A stretch of DNA of 64,000 bases from Butyrivibrio sp. MB2005 (GCF_000424285.1 NZ_AUJP01000003.1:217581-281580); one strand, 5' to 3'; counted from the first letter of the stretch, positions 1 through 9,700 are shown. The notes: generated from the letters alone by a model not told the origin. A program made the numbers and translations.

Positions 1-2
1 GA

Positions 3-1046
3 ACGATAATAACGGTAGGCCTTATAGTAGCGGCGCTTGCTCCTGTCCTTATTGTAGTAGGAAAAGTCATAACTGCTGTTGGTACGATTTTAACTGTAAT
101 ACCGAAGGTAATATCTGTTGTTAAGCTGCTTTCACTTACACTGACAGGTGGAGCAGTACCAGCTCTTGCATCAGGAGCTGCATCACTTGGCGGAATCGTA
201 GTCGCAGCAAGACCTGTTATAGCAATCATAGGAGCTGTAGTTGCAGCAGGCGTTCTTCTTTATAAAAACTGGGATACGATTAAAGAAAAAGCCGGTGAGC
301 TAAAAGAAAACGTAAGTAGGAAATGGTCAGAGATTAAGGAAAATACCTCTAAGACCTGGAACAATATGACGGATAACATCTCAAGATCAGCAGATGATAT
401 GAAGTCTACTGTTTCTCAAAAGCTTGACCGAATAAAGCAGGCCTTTAGTAGTAATGGCAACGGAATAAAGACGACCATATCAAATCTGTGGACAAATATA
501 AAAGAACGTTATTCTATAGGTCTTGATAATATAAATACTCTTGCTGAGAATAAGCTTAGTGGTATAAAAGATTCCTTTAGAAGCAGAATGTCACAGGCAG
601 CTGATGCTGTAAGAAGTGCAATAGATAGAATAAGGGGTTACTTCAACTTTAGTTGGAGCCTTCCCAAGCTTAAGCTTCCACACTTTAGTATAAGTGGAAG
701 CTTTTCTCTTGATCCGCCTTCTGTACCAAGCATAAGTGTTGATTGGTATAAGAACGGTGGTATCCTTAATGGCCCTACTATTTTTGGAATGCAAAATGGC
801 AGACTCCTTGGCGGAGGAGAAGCAGGGAAAGAAGCGGTTGCTCCTATTGAAACATTAAAGTCTTACATTGCTGATGCTGTGGCAGATGGAATGAGAGGTC
901 AGGATGGTCAGATAGTAAGCCTTCTTCAGGTAATAGCTAATAAGGATACAAGTGTATATCTTGATAGCGGAGAGCTTGTAGGAGGAATTGCTCCTAAGAT
1001 GGATATTGCACTTGGAAATATAGCATGGAGGGCTAGAAGAACATGA
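3..1046 (+). CDS. phage tail tape measure protein, C-terminal part (5' end outside window)
   Basis: The frame is open from base 3 of the window, so this is the end of a longer gene; the ATG at 366 is internal. The first ~85 residues are strongly hydrophobic, Ala/Val/Ile-rich and glycine-containing, as in the membrane-like segments of TP901-type tape measure proteins. Next come repeated amphipathic helices of the W-x(n)-I-K-E type (residues ~85-200), a KLKLPHFSISGSF segment and a Gly-rich tail that includes GGILNGPTIFG and EAGKEAVAPIE, typical of tape-measure C-termini. Tape measure proteins set tail length and are ejected during DNA entry. The stop overlaps the next ATG (ATGA), and the following genes are distal tail and tail lysin, the usual siphovirus order. 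Confidence 0.85.
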   Translation, partial: TIITVGLIVAALAPVLIVVGKVITAVGTILTVIPKVISVVKLLSLTLTGGAVPALASGAASLGGIVVAARPVIAIIGAVVAAGVLLYKNWDTIKEKAGELKENVSRKWSEIKENTSKTWNNMTDNISRSADDMKSTVSQKLDRIKQAFSSNGNGIKTTISNLWTNIKERYSIGLDNINTLAENKLSGIKDSFRSRMSQAADAVRSAIDRIRGYFNFSWSLPKLKLPHFSISGSFSLDPPSVPSISVDWYKNGGILNGPTIFGMQNGRLLGGGEAGKEAVAPIETLKSYIADAVADGMRGQDGQIVSLLQVIANKDTSVYLDSGELVGGIAPKMDIALGNIAWRARRT

Positions 1047-1684
1047 AAGGTGTAAGTTTTAACGGGCTAAGGTCATATACTGATCTTGGTCTTGTTTTAT
1101 ATTCAAAAACAATAAGTCCTCCGGTTATAAGGACTACTACAGTTGAGATACCAGGAAGAGACGGTAACCTTGATATCACAGAAGCTTTAACTGGAAGAGT
1201 TACCTATGAAGATAGGGAGATAATCTTTGCATTTAGAATTCCAAAGCCCAAAAAGGAATGGGCAAATGTGTATTCAAAGGTTCTAAATTCTATTCACGGA
1301 AAGAAGATGGATATTATTCTTGATGATGATCCAGATTATTACTACACAGGAAGGGTAGCTGTTGATGAATTTTCGACTAATAGGAACCTTTCTGAGATTG
1401 TTGTTAAGTGCTTAGTTTCTCCAAAGAAAACATATAAGACAGGAATAAAACAAACAGTCGCAGTGTCAGGAACAAAGGCTATTACATTAAAAAACGATGG
1501 ACTTCCAGTTGTTCCAGATATAACTACAGATAAGGAGATGGATGTTACGTTTTCTGGAAAGACCTATCACCTATCACCTGGAAAGAACAGAGTGTTCGAT
1601 ATTCTTCTTCCACAAGGAAGTACAAGCCTAACATTTAACGGAACTGGAAATGTAACAGTAGAGTATAAGGTGCAGAGCTTATGA
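1043..1684 (+). CDS. phage distal tail protein (Dit-like)
   Basis: This 213-aa protein resembles the siphovirus distal tail component family. The N-terminus (MKGVSFNGLRSYTDLGLVL), the IPGRDGNLDITEALTG motif and the Y-x-DRE-I-x-F block around residues 40-65 are typical of the N-terminal ring domain. The C-terminal ~70 residues form a small beta domain (GTKAITLKNDGLPVVPDIT, then GKNRVFDILLPQGS). Dit forms the hexameric hub joining the tail tube to the tail-tip lysin. It overlaps the tape measure gene and the next gene by four bases (ATGA), so the three are probably translationally coupled. The call rests on sequence pattern plus position. Confidence 0.8.
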   Translation: MKGVSFNGLRSYTDLGLVLYSKTISPPVIRTTTVEIPGRDGNLDITEALTGRVTYEDREIIFAFRIPKPKKEWANVYSKVLNSIHGKKMDIILDDDPDYYYTGRVAVDEFSTNRNLSEIVVKCLVSPKKTYKTGIKQTVAVSGTKAITLKNDGLPVVPDITTDKEMDVTFSGKTYHLSPGKNRVFDILLPQGSTSLTFNGTGNVTVEYKVQSL

Positions 1685-4600
1685 TCTATAAAATATATGC
1701 GGGGAACTATCTTATATACGATAGTCGGGATGATAAAAGCTTTATAGTAAACCCAACCTTGGAACTAGAGGTAAATAAGGCGGGTAGCCTTTCATTTACG
1801 ATTCTTCCAGGGGATAATGTAAGGGACATAATATTGAGAATGAGGTCGACTATTACTGTTTTGCGGGATAGGAAAAATATATTTACCGGAAGAGTAATAG
1901 AATATGAGGATGACTTTAATGATAGAAGGTCAGTGTATTGTGAGGGTGCATTGGCCTTTTTTAATGATTCTGTTCAGCCACTTGCCGAGTATCATGGAAT
2001 GACGGTAAGGGGCTATCTTGAGAAATTAGTATCTGTTCATAATAGCCAGGTTGAGAACAATAGGAAGTTCACAGTAGGAGTTGTTACGGCAAGAGATGCT
2101 AATGACTCTCTTTATAGATATACCAACTACAACAGTACTATTACGGAAATAAAAGAGGACCTTGTTGATGATCTTGGTGGGTACCTCTTTGTAAGAAATG
2201 AAAATGGAACGCTCTATCTTGATTACCTTGGGGATTTCCTTGATACCAGCGATCAGAAGATAGAGTTTGGAGAAAACCTCCTTGATTTTACAAGAGGCTT
2301 TAATGCTACTGACCTTGCAACAAGGATAATCCCTCTTGGCGCTGTCCTTGAAGGTGAAGAAGATGAAACAATAAAAAAGAGACTTACGATTGATAATATA
2401 AATGATGGTAAGAACTATGTTGAAAACGAAGAAGCAGTAAAGAAATTTGGAAAAATAACAAAGACAGTTATATGGGATGATGTCACAACTGAAACTGCTC
2501 TTTTATCTAAGGCGAAGAAATATTTAAGTGAGTCCCAGTTTGATAACATGACTATAGAGTGTAGAGCTTTGGACCTTCACTATGCTGATGGTGATATCCC
2601 TGCATTTTCTATTGGACAGTATGTGTGGGTTATATCAAATCCTCACGGCCTTAAGAAGAGATTTCCTGTAAGTAAGCTTGTTTTATCCTTGGATAATGTT
2701 GCTGATAATACGATAACTCTTGGAACGACAGAGAGGAGCAGAACTCTTACAGGAGCTTCTGTTGATGCGAATGCTGATATTTTAAGAAGAATTGAAAATA
2801 TCCCTGATCCGCATAACGTACTTGCAGAAGCTAAGAGAAATGCTACAGCCCTTATAAAAATGGCAACACACGGTTATGTAGTAACAGAGCCAAATGAAAT
2901 ACTTATCATGGATACCAAAGATAAGACAACTGCAAAGAAGATATGGAGATGGAACCAGGGAGGCCTTGGATTTTCTAAGACAGGATATGAAGGAGAGTAT
3001 CCACTTGCTATTACGCAAGATGGTGCAATAGTAGCTGACTATATAACAGCTGGAAAGCTTAATGCAAACCTCATTAAGACAGGAATGCTTTCTGATATGA
3101 AGGGAACGAACTATTGGAACATGGAAACAGGTGAGTTCTCTTTGCAGACAGGTAAGATTGGTGAGATAAGCGTTGAAAATATAGAAGATGCTGTAACAAA
3201 AGGAATCATTGATGTAGATGTTGAGTATGCGCAGAATGATTCATCAACTACAGCTCCTACATCGGGATGGAGTACAAAAGCTCCTGCCTGGGCTGATGGA
3301 AAGTATATGTGGCAAAGAACAAAGACTACCACAGCAGATGGAGAAGCTGAGTATAGCGCTGCTACATGCATTTCGGGAGCTGCTGGAAAATCCGGTGCCC
3401 CGGGGTCTTCAGGGAGTCCCGGAAAAGATGGCAAAAATGGAAGCGACGGAAAAGGCGTAACTTCCATAGTGGAGCAGTACTACCTTTCAACATCAAATGA
3501 AAAGCAGGAAGGTGGATCATGGCAAACAACATGCCCAGCTTGGAAGTCTGGAACATATATCTGGACAAGAAGCGCAGTTACCTGGACAGATAAGACGACA
3601 ACGTATACGACACCTACTCTTGCAAATGGGATAAACACAGCAAATACAAATGCAAACAGTGCAAAGACTACAGTAAATAACCTAAAGATTGGCTGTAGAA
3701 ATCTTGTATTTGATGGATGCTTTGCAAATACTTCTGCGAAATGGACTGCCTGGGGAACTCCTGCTACAAGAGAAACTGTAAAGATAGGTGGGAAGACTTG
3801 GCTACATATTGTCAGTAATACTAAGTGGCAGGGACTAAGCCAGAACAGATCAAAAAGATTTGGTAATAACGATTATAAGGAAATAGAGCCTGGAACGTAC
3901 ATGGTATCAGTCATGGCATATGCAAAGGCTGCAACAAAGCTTAGCGTGGGTTTTCACTGGTTTAAGACAGGCTCTACAACTATAGAATCAGAAGTCTGGG
4001 CTACTTTTGATGTTACAACAGCTCCTAAAAGATATAGCAAGCAGATAACAGTTCCTGCAAATATCACAGGCTTTAACGTGATGGTTGGTATGTATAACGA
4101 TACTGCAGCTGAATTTTGGATGAGTGAGCTTATGTTTGAAGCAGGTAATAAAGCATCAGCTTATACTCCGGCACCAGAAGATTTGCAAAGTTATGCAGAT
4201 ATGGTTTCAACTGCAGCTGTTAATAACCAAACGCAGACAAGTATCTTTAATAAGCTGACAAACAATGGACAGACGCAGGGAATATATCTAAAAGATGGAA
4301 AACTGTATATCAATGCGGAATATATAGCAACAGGAATCCTTAAGTCAAAAGATGGTCAGAGTTTTTACCTGGACCTTGATAAAGGGATACTTAAAATGAA
4401 TGCAACGCAGCTATCTGTGACAGGATCTACTCTTACAAATCTCTGGAGGAATTCGGCATTTTTTAATTATATAGGAACTACATGGCTTAATGCTTCTTCT
4501 GGAGATAGAGGGATATGGATGGGGGATTCTAATAACGCTACTAACGGTGAAGTGGCTTGGATGGATATCAATAATGAAGTCCCAGATGGGGTCCCCGTAA

Positions 4601-5991
4601 TGAATTCGTTGTGGATAAAGCCATATATTACAACGCAAACACCTGGAGTAGGACAGACAGTTGCTATTACAGCTGGAAGATATATGTTCTCATTTTATTA
4701 TAGGGCAATATTAAGTCCAAACCTCTTAAGGAATACCGCAGATAAAAAGCTTGATTCGTCAATTACGGATACAGGATGGTTTTTAACATCTAATGGTAAT
4801 GGAAAAGCTTCTGTTGTGACTGGATACAATAACCTGGGAACAACTGATAGATACATACTTCCTTATCCTCTTGCTTATGCTATTACAGGTAATACAACAG
4901 GCATTAAGGATTTTGCACAGAAAGTATCTCTTACAAAAGGAACGACTTATGTCCTTTCATGGTATTCAAGGCTTGTAGGTGGAACAACATCTGCAACGAT
5001 ACTTGTAAGAAACTGGAATACTACAACAAATGCGTGTGAACTCACACTTTTTAATGCGAAGATGACTAACACAGCATGGGAAAGAAGATGCGTTAAGTTT
5101 ACTGCTACAAATGAAACAAGTGAGATAACAAATATCCAATTTGGCGTTTCTGGAGCTGGAAATGTGCAATTTGCATGCATGAAGCTTGAACAGGCAGATT
5201 ATTGTTCGCTTTATGTTCCACATACAGCAGATGCTTCGTACAAGGAATCAGATAGAGTATACTATAGGGTCCTTCATAGATGGGGAATGAATTCATCATA
5301 TGGAATTTATGACTCTGTCTCAAATACTATAGCGGAAATAAAATCAAAAAAGTGGAACAGGCATGTTGTTGAAGAGACTTTTACAAAGAACAAAGATGTG
5401 AATGGTAAAAGGGATCTTATGAATTCTGCCTATTTCGAAAGCAATAACAATGGTAGGTACAACACAGGAATGCGAGTTGCCACAATGAATGGCATTTCAA
5501 TTGAGTTTTGTGGACTTATGCTAGCAAAGATAGCAAAGAATGATAACCTTCAAGCTGTAGCAGCAGCGTGTAAATGGGTACCTAATGGCTCTGATCAGAT
5601 GTATAAAGATTCCATTGTAGCAACCATGAACGGATCATCAGCGACAGATTCAAATCAGGGTTTATATCTTAATAGTTCAGGCCAGCTTTGTATCAATGCC
5701 AGTATGATAAAGAGTGGCACGATATCGGCTGATAAGATAAAGACAGGAACGTTATCGTCCATAGCTATAAACAATAACGGGAATTTCCAAGTCAATTCAG
5801 GCGGAAGTGTGACTATTAAATCTGGAAATCTTACGGTTAAGGAAAGTGATAGTAAGCTCATAAGGTTTAATACATCAAGTGGAATACCACAGATTCATCT
5901 AACTGATGGATCAAGAGATACGCTTATAACGCCAGGGCATATCTACTATACAAACAATAAGGGAGTTTATACAGAACTCACTAATCATTAA
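1681..5991 (+). CDS. phage tail-tip protein / tail-associated lysin with collagen-like insert
   Basis: This is a 1436-aa structural protein. Residues 1-~370 match the tail-endopeptidase (Tal/gp18-like) hub fold by pattern: a start such as MIYKIYAGNYLIYDSRDD, then a repeated beta domain. Residues ~566-592 are a short collagen-like stretch of Gly-X-Y triplets. On both sides are W-rich repeats of the kind APxW..GxYxWxRT (around residues 535-550 and 615-640). Residues ~680-820 and ~1050-1200 look like carbohydrate-binding beta-sandwich modules. The C-terminus has the SGTISADKIKTGTLSS motif seen in many Firmicute phage tail fibres. It probably binds the host surface and may cleave the wall. The stop is at 5991, with a short gap to the holin. 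Confidence 0.8.
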   Translation: MIYKIYAGNYLIYDSRDDKSFIVNPTLELEVNKAGSLSFTILPGDNVRDIILRMRSTITVLRDRKNIFTGRVIEYEDDFNDRRSVYCEGALAFFNDSVQPLAEYHGMTVRGYLEKLVSVHNSQVENNRKFTVGVVTARDANDSLYRYTNYNSTITEIKEDLVDDLGGYLFVRNENGTLYLDYLGDFLDTSDQKIEFGENLLDFTRGFNATDLATRIIPLGAVLEGEEDETIKKRLTIDNINDGKNYVENEEAVKKFGKITKTVIWDDVTTETALLSKAKKYLSESQFDNMTIECRALDLHYADGDIPAFSIGQYVWVISNPHGLKKRFPVSKLVLSLDNVADNTITLGTTERSRTLTGASVDANADILRRIENIPDPHNVLAEAKRNATALIKMATHGYVVTEPNEILIMDTKDKTTAKKIWRWNQGGLGFSKTGYEGEYPLAITQDGAIVADYITAGKLNANLIKTGMLSDMKGTNYWNMETGEFSLQTGKIGEISVENIEDAVTKGIIDVDVEYAQNDSSTTAPTSGWSTKAPAWADGKYMWQRTKTTTADGEAEYSAATCISGAAGKSGAPGSSGSPGKDGKNGSDGKGVTSIVEQYYLSTSNEKQEGGSWQTTCPAWKSGTYIWTRSAVTWTDKTTTYTTPTLANGINTANTNANSAKTTVNNLKIGCRNLVFDGCFANTSAKWTAWGTPATRETVKIGGKTWLHIVSNTKWQGLSQNRSKRFGNNDYKEIEPGTYMVSVMAYAKAATKLSVGFHWFKTGSTTIESEVWATFDVTTAPKRYSKQITVPANITGFNVMVGMYNDTAAEFWMSELMFEAGNKASAYTPAPEDLQSYADMVSTAAVNNQTQTSIFNKLTNNGQTQGIYLKDGKLYINAEYIATGILKSKDGQSFYLDLDKGILKMNATQLSVTGSTLTNLWRNSAFFNYIGTTWLNASSGDRGIWMGDSNNATNGEVAWMDINNEVPDGVPVMNSLWIKPYITTQTPGVGQTVAITAGRYMFSFYYRAILSPNLLRNTADKKLDSSITDTGWFLTSNGNGKASVVTGYNNLGTTDRYILPYPLAYAITGNTTGIKDFAQKVSLTKGTTYVLSWYSRLVGGTTSATILVRNWNTTTNACELTLFNAKMTNTAWERRCVKFTATNETSEITNIQFGVSGAGNVQFACMKLEQADYCSLYVPHTADASYKESDRVYYRVLHRWGMNSSYGIYDSVSNTIAEIKSKKWNRHVVEETFTKNKDVNGKRDLMNSAYFESNNNGRYNTGMRVATMNGISIEFCGLMLAKIAKNDNLQAVAAACKWVPNGSDQMYKDSIVATMNGSSATDSNQGLYLNSSGQLCINASMIKSGTISADKIKTGTLSSIAINNNGNFQVNSGGSVTIKSGNLTVKESDSKLIRFNTSSGIPQIHLTDGSRDTLITPGHIYYTNNKGVYTELTNH

Positions 5992-6046
5992 GAAACTTGC
6001 ATCCGTTATGGGTGCTATTTTTATGCAAAAAAGGAGGAAACAGCAT

Positions 6047-6466
6047 ATGAAAAATGTAGTAACTATTGGACAGTATATCTTTTCAGGAATAGGAGGTGTT
6101 ATGGGTTGGATTTTTGGGGGATTTGATGGTTTTCTTTATGCGCTTATAGTGTTTGTCGTAATTGACTATCTTACTGGTGTTATGGCTGCGATCTATACAA
6201 AGCAACTTTCAAGTGAGGTTGGGTTTAAAGGGATAGCAAGGAAGGTGGCGATATTCCTTCTTGTTGGTGTAGGAAACATCATTGATGTTGAAATCCTAAA
6301 GGCAGGTGCGGTTCTTAGAACAGCAGTGATCTTCTTCTATATTTCAAACGAAGGAATCTCTATCATTGAAAATGCTGCAAGGCTTGATCTGCCTATCCCT
6401 AAGAAGCTAATTGACGTACTTGAGCAGATAAAGGACAGTGATGTGAATGACAAAACTTCAAAGTGA
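6047..6466 (+). CDS. phage holin family protein
   Basis: A 139-aa holin of the toxin-secretion/TcdE-like family (Phage_holin_4 type). I choose the ATG at 6047 because an AAGGAGG box lies 11-17 bases before it; an in-frame ATG at 6008 has no such site. Three to four hydrophobic segments are visible: residues ~10-30 (IFSGIGGVMGWIFGG), ~30-50 (the ALIVFVVIDYLTGVMAAIYT block), ~63-85 and ~95-112. The D-Y-L-T-G-x-M-A motif is characteristic. It forms inner-membrane lesions that release the endolysin encoded by the next gene, whose start lies 20 bases inside this one. Confidence 0.88.
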   Translation: MKNVVTIGQYIFSGIGGVMGWIFGGFDGFLYALIVFVVIDYLTGVMAAIYTKQLSSEVGFKGIARKVAIFLLVGVGNIIDVEILKAGAVLRTAVIFFYISNEGISIIENAARLDLPIPKKLIDVLEQIKDSDVNDKTSK

Positions 6467-7175
6467 TTTCATAAAGATGATTGGTGATGCCGCAGTTTCT
6501 TATTACAAGGACTACGGCATCTTGCCGTCACTCACGATTGCACAGGCTATTTTAGAATCCAAGTGGGGAAGGAGCGGCCTTTCAAGAGATTGCTATAACT
6601 TCTTTGGTATGAAATGGTTAAAAGGGTGCGGCTGTGACTATAAAGAGTATGAAACCAAAGAACAGAATAAAGATGGAAGTTACAAAACTATCATTGCAAA
6701 GTTCAGGAAATATGGAAGTGTATCGGAGGGGATAAGGGGATATTATGAATTCCTTCAGTATAAAAGGTATAGAAATTTAAGAGGAGTAACAGACTATAAA
6801 AAGGCTTGTGACCTTATCCGTAAAGATGGATGGGCTACAAGCCTTTCTTATGCTGAAAACCTAAAAAGATACATAAAGCAGTATGATCTTGATGATTATG
6901 ACAGGGATGTACTTGGAATTAAGAAGGATGCCAAGAAGTATGTGGTTACAGCATCCGCAATAAAGGTAAGAGAAGGCGCTGGAATAAGCTTCTCACAGAA
7001 AGCAGTAAAGGACACAATACTTGCCCAGAGCAACCCGATCGGAAAAGCGATCTACAAAAAGGGCACAGTTATCCATGTGCTTCAAACCATAGCGAGGTCT
7101 GATTCAGAGATATGGGGAAGAACAGTAGATGGTTATGTGGCTTTAAAGTATGACAGCAAAGATTATGTTATGTGA
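6447..7175 (+). CDS. phage endolysin, GH73 glucosaminidase with C-terminal SH3-like region
   Basis: This 242-aa endolysin has an N-terminal glucosaminidase (GH73) domain at residues ~1-150. Diagnostic stretches are LPSLTIAQAILESKWGRSGL, with the catalytic Glu in AILESKWG, then YNFFGMK, FRKYGSVSEGIRGYYEFL and the YAENLKRYIKQYDL end. Residues ~165-242 begin VVTASAIKVREGAG and resemble a bacterial SH3 wall-binding domain. It would cleave N-acetylglucosaminyl bonds in peptidoglycan at the end of the lytic cycle. The start overlaps holin by 20 bases, with AAGGAC as ribosome site. No signal peptide is seen, consistent with holin-dependent release. Confidence 0.9.
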   Translation: MTKLQSDFIKMIGDAAVSYYKDYGILPSLTIAQAILESKWGRSGLSRDCYNFFGMKWLKGCGCDYKEYETKEQNKDGSYKTIIAKFRKYGSVSEGIRGYYEFLQYKRYRNLRGVTDYKKACDLIRKDGWATSLSYAENLKRYIKQYDLDDYDRDVLGIKKDAKKYVVTASAIKVREGAGISFSQKAVKDTILAQSNPIGKAIYKKGTVIHVLQTIARSDSEIWGRTVDGYVALKYDSKDYVM

Positions 7176-7357
7176 AAGGAATAATAGGTTTGTAATTTTT
7201 GATATATGCACCTGAGTGCCACCATTTGCGCATAAGTGCCTATAATATTGGAAATCTTTGGGATATATATCTATGGAAAGCGCTTACATATAAGCGGATA
7301 ATCAATCTTTGCGCGCTATATACCATATATGGTAACAAAATATGAGGAGATTGTTTT

Positions 7358-7594
7358 ATGTGTAAGTATTGTTCAGAAGATGGAAGTATGGATGTTTTAG
7401 ACAAATCATTCTTTGATGAAAGTATTGATGTGGGTGTGTTTGGGGTGCTTATTGTTAACGGAAGAGTATATGCTAAAAGGTCATGTTTAGAGTTTTCGGT
7501 CATCACAGATACAGGAGAAGCCAAGGTGTATAGGAAAGACATAAAAGTTTGTCCATTTTGTGGAAGAACCATGGAGTATACCGCAGATAGATAG
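7358..7594 (+). CDS. small CxxC protein in prophage, function unknown
   Basis: A 78-aa protein with a good ribosome site (GAGGAGA, 12 bases before ATG). It carries two Cys pairs, MCKYC at the N-terminus and CPFCG near the C-terminus, so a single zinc could be held by the two ends. The middle is acidic with a beta-rich stretch (GVFGVLIVNGRVYAKR). It lies between the endolysin and a zinc-ribbon membrane protein. I do not recognise a family with a known function; similar short phage proteins with terminal CxxC knuckles are common in Firmicute prophages. It could be a late gene or the first cargo gene. Confidence 0.65.
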   Translation: MCKYCSEDGSMDVLDKSFFDESIDVGVFGVLIVNGRVYAKRSCLEFSVITDTGEAKVYRKDIKVCPFCGRTMEYTADR

Positions 7595-7632
7595 TTTATC
7601 TTAATTTAAGACTCTATTTATAAGGTATTAAG

Positions 7633-7689
7633 TCCGGCGTGGGATAATTAATCTGGTAAATTGTATTGTTTAATTTAGTCTACGCCGGA
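7633..7689 (+). promoter_or_regulatory. hairpin leader ahead of zinc-ribbon gene
   Basis: Arms TCCGGCGT (7633-7640) and ACGCCGGA (7682-7689) are perfectly complementary, with a 41-base A/T-rich loop. The right arm runs into the ribosome site (GGAGGA) of the gene starting at 7700, so folding could mask translation. No run of T follows, so it is not a classic terminator. Confidence 0.45.
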
Positions 7690-7699
7690 GGATAGAGAA

Positions 7700-8209
7700 A
7701 TGAAGTGCCCTGGATGTGGAAAAGAATGTAAAGAAGATATGAAGTTTTGCTCTGAATGTGGATATCCTATAGGGGCTTATAAAGAGCGAGTGCACAATAA
7801 TACATTAGAGAGGAATGGGATAACTCAGGGTGATAGTCCTATAGTACATGTTAAAAATGATAATAAAAACCAAACAGGTAAAGTGCCTCTTGGGACAGTA
7901 GAATCTACGGAAATATCTGAGAAATTCTCAAAACCGCTGAAAATAATAGCTCTAATACTTAGTGGATTTCTTGTATCTATATTTACTTCGCGGATGGATT
8001 CATTGCTATATGGATTTATTGTAGGAATAGCGATGATGCCAATTATTTGGTTCTTCATTAGAGTAAAAATAGTAGCTTCATTGGGGCCTAATGCGTATAA
8101 AACTGCATCTCCATGGCTTTTTGGAGGCCCAGTTACTGACGCAGTTCTTCTTTTTAGCATAGGATACGTACTATGGCCTATTATGCAGTTAGTTTCTTGT
8201 TTTATATAG
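7700..8209 (+). CDS. zinc-ribbon membrane protein (prophage cargo)
   Basis: A 169-aa protein with an N-terminal zinc ribbon (CPGCGKECKEDMKFCSECG, residues 3-21), a polar linker to residue ~70, and two or three predicted membrane segments (~76-92, ~97-113 and ~140-160). The architecture, a cytosolic zinc ribbon followed by membrane helices, recurs elsewhere in this window. It has a GGAGGATAGAGAA-ATG start. It overlaps the upstream untranslated part of the next gene, whose own ATG is at 8257. The function is unknown. Its position between the endolysin and the integrase genes marks it as prophage cargo rather than part of virion assembly. Confidence 0.7.
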   Translation: MKCPGCGKECKEDMKFCSECGYPIGAYKERVHNNTLERNGITQGDSPIVHVKNDNKNQTGKVPLGTVESTEISEKFSKPLKIIALILSGFLVSIFTSRMDSLLYGFIVGIAMMPIIWFFIRVKIVASLGPNAYKTASPWLFGGPVTDAVLLFSIGYVLWPIMQLVSCFI

Positions 8210-8256
8210 CAATTAGTGAACCTGTGTGGGCAAAAAAATTATGGGAGAAACAAGCT

Positions 8257-9642
8257 ATGGCAACCTGTTTTTATTGTAATACAGTAGTCTCGGATAATCC
8301 GTTTAATTTAAAAGATAAATATATGGTGGCGGGAGGACTTGGAAAAGGACAGGTGTATGTGTGCAAATCCTGTGCACGCCAAGCAGGAGTTGATAGCGTT
8401 TTCAAAAGCATGTATGTAACAGCAAAAGCAATAAAGAATGAGCTTGATAGGAAACGTAGTATTCAGAAAGCAAGCACTTACAGTAATTCGCCGTGTGAGA
8501 AAAGCGATTCGGAGTTGGCTTTCGAGGCATTTGGAAAGCAATATGGATATCGGTGTCAAATTATAAAAAGAATTTCAATAAAAACAGATCACCTTTTTTC
8601 ATTAAATCATTCAGATGATTATAGGGCAGCATTTTTGTTAAAACTCAGAAATATGATAGTAACAGGTGCTGATGAACAGGATGTATTGGAGTTCATGACT
8701 ATGCTTGTATGCAGTCTGGCTTATAACGAGGGAATTACTTTTTTTATAGACTATGATATGACGTATAAAGAGTTTAATTCTTTCGACAATGAATATAATG
8801 AAAAAAGGAAGGAGTTAGGGCTAAGCGAAGATAGAACAGTTTTTGATAATCTTATAATTTATAAGTTTGATTCTATGCTGCCAATTGCTCTTTCAAGTAT
8901 TAAAAAAATCATAAGCGAAAATCCGGATTTCTTTGTTGTATTAGTGCTTCCAGAATGCTATCGAAGAATAACGAAAGAAATAGAAGATTTGATGCTTCCT
9001 TTTCTTCTTAAGAAAAATTATGTAAGATTTGTTTTCTTTACTGCAGCAAAAAATCATGACATAAATGGAAAGTTAGCAAGAGACTTCTTTACTGTATACG
9101 ATGCAAAAGAACTTAGCAATATATTTAATTATCCTAGAAAGTTTATTGATGCATCAGATTATAGCCTTGATTATGATACACTCGAGAAAAAATATGATAA
9201 GGTCTACGATAGTGAAGAGCTAGAGGAGATATTTCATGAAAATGTTGATAAGAGTGTAGATGTTCTTTTAGAAAACGATCCAAGAACATTTAAGTCAACA
9301 ATGGATAAAGGGACCTCTTTTGAAAAACATTGTGCAATTTTGTTGGAGCATAATGGATTTACCAATGTTCGAACTACTAAAGGCTCCGGCGATCATGGAG
9401 TTGATATATTAGCTGAAAGATTTGATGTCACTTTCGCAATTCAATGTAAGTGCTACGATGGTATGGTTGGAAATGGTGCTGTACAAGAAGCGTTTACCGG
9501 AAAAGCCTTTTATAATTGTGATATAGCTGTAGTATTAACAAACAGTGATTTTACGCAGCAGGCAATTGATGAGGCAAAGAGTATTGGTGTAAAGCTATGG
9601 GGAAGGGATAAGCTAAAAGAATTTGAACAGAATATGGAATAA
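8257..9642 (+). CDS. zinc-finger protein with C-terminal Mrr-like restriction endonuclease domain
   Basis: 461 aa. The start chosen is ATG 8257 (GGGAGA ribosome site; ATCFYC follows); an earlier in-frame ATG at 8173 would overlap the upstream gene. The N-terminus has a CFYC...CKSC four-Cys zinc knuckle (residues 3-35). Residues ~60-340 are an unrecognised, mostly helical region. Residues ~350-455 are a PD-(D/E)XK nuclease of the Mrr_cat type: FEKHCAILLEHNGF, then GSGDHGVDIL with the metal-binding Asp, then AIQCKCY with the QxK catalytic pair, ending AVVLTNSDFTQQAIDEA. Mrr domains cut modified or foreign DNA. In a prophage cargo slot, an anti-phage or superinfection-exclusion role is a reasonable inference. 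Confidence 0.75.
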   Translation: MATCFYCNTVVSDNPFNLKDKYMVAGGLGKGQVYVCKSCARQAGVDSVFKSMYVTAKAIKNELDRKRSIQKASTYSNSPCEKSDSELAFEAFGKQYGYRCQIIKRISIKTDHLFSLNHSDDYRAAFLLKLRNMIVTGADEQDVLEFMTMLVCSLAYNEGITFFIDYDMTYKEFNSFDNEYNEKRKELGLSEDRTVFDNLIIYKFDSMLPIALSSIKKIISENPDFFVVLVLPECYRRITKEIEDLMLPFLLKKNYVRFVFFTAAKNHDINGKLARDFFTVYDAKELSNIFNYPRKFIDASDYSLDYDTLEKKYDKVYDSEELEEIFHENVDKSVDVLLENDPRTFKSTMDKGTSFEKHCAILLEHNGFTNVRTTKGSGDHGVDILAERFDVTFAIQCKCYDGMVGNGAVQEAFTGKAFYNCDIAVVLTNSDFTQQAIDEAKSIGVKLWGRDKLKEFEQNME

Positions 9643-9700
9643 AGAGCTTGTCCGGATTGTAATCCATAGAAGAATAAAGATTCAGAAATAAAAACTTTAG

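Noticed and set aside
3111..3467. Minus-strand proline-rich open frame
   Set aside because: It is the reverse complement of the Gly-rich collagen-like segment of the tail protein.
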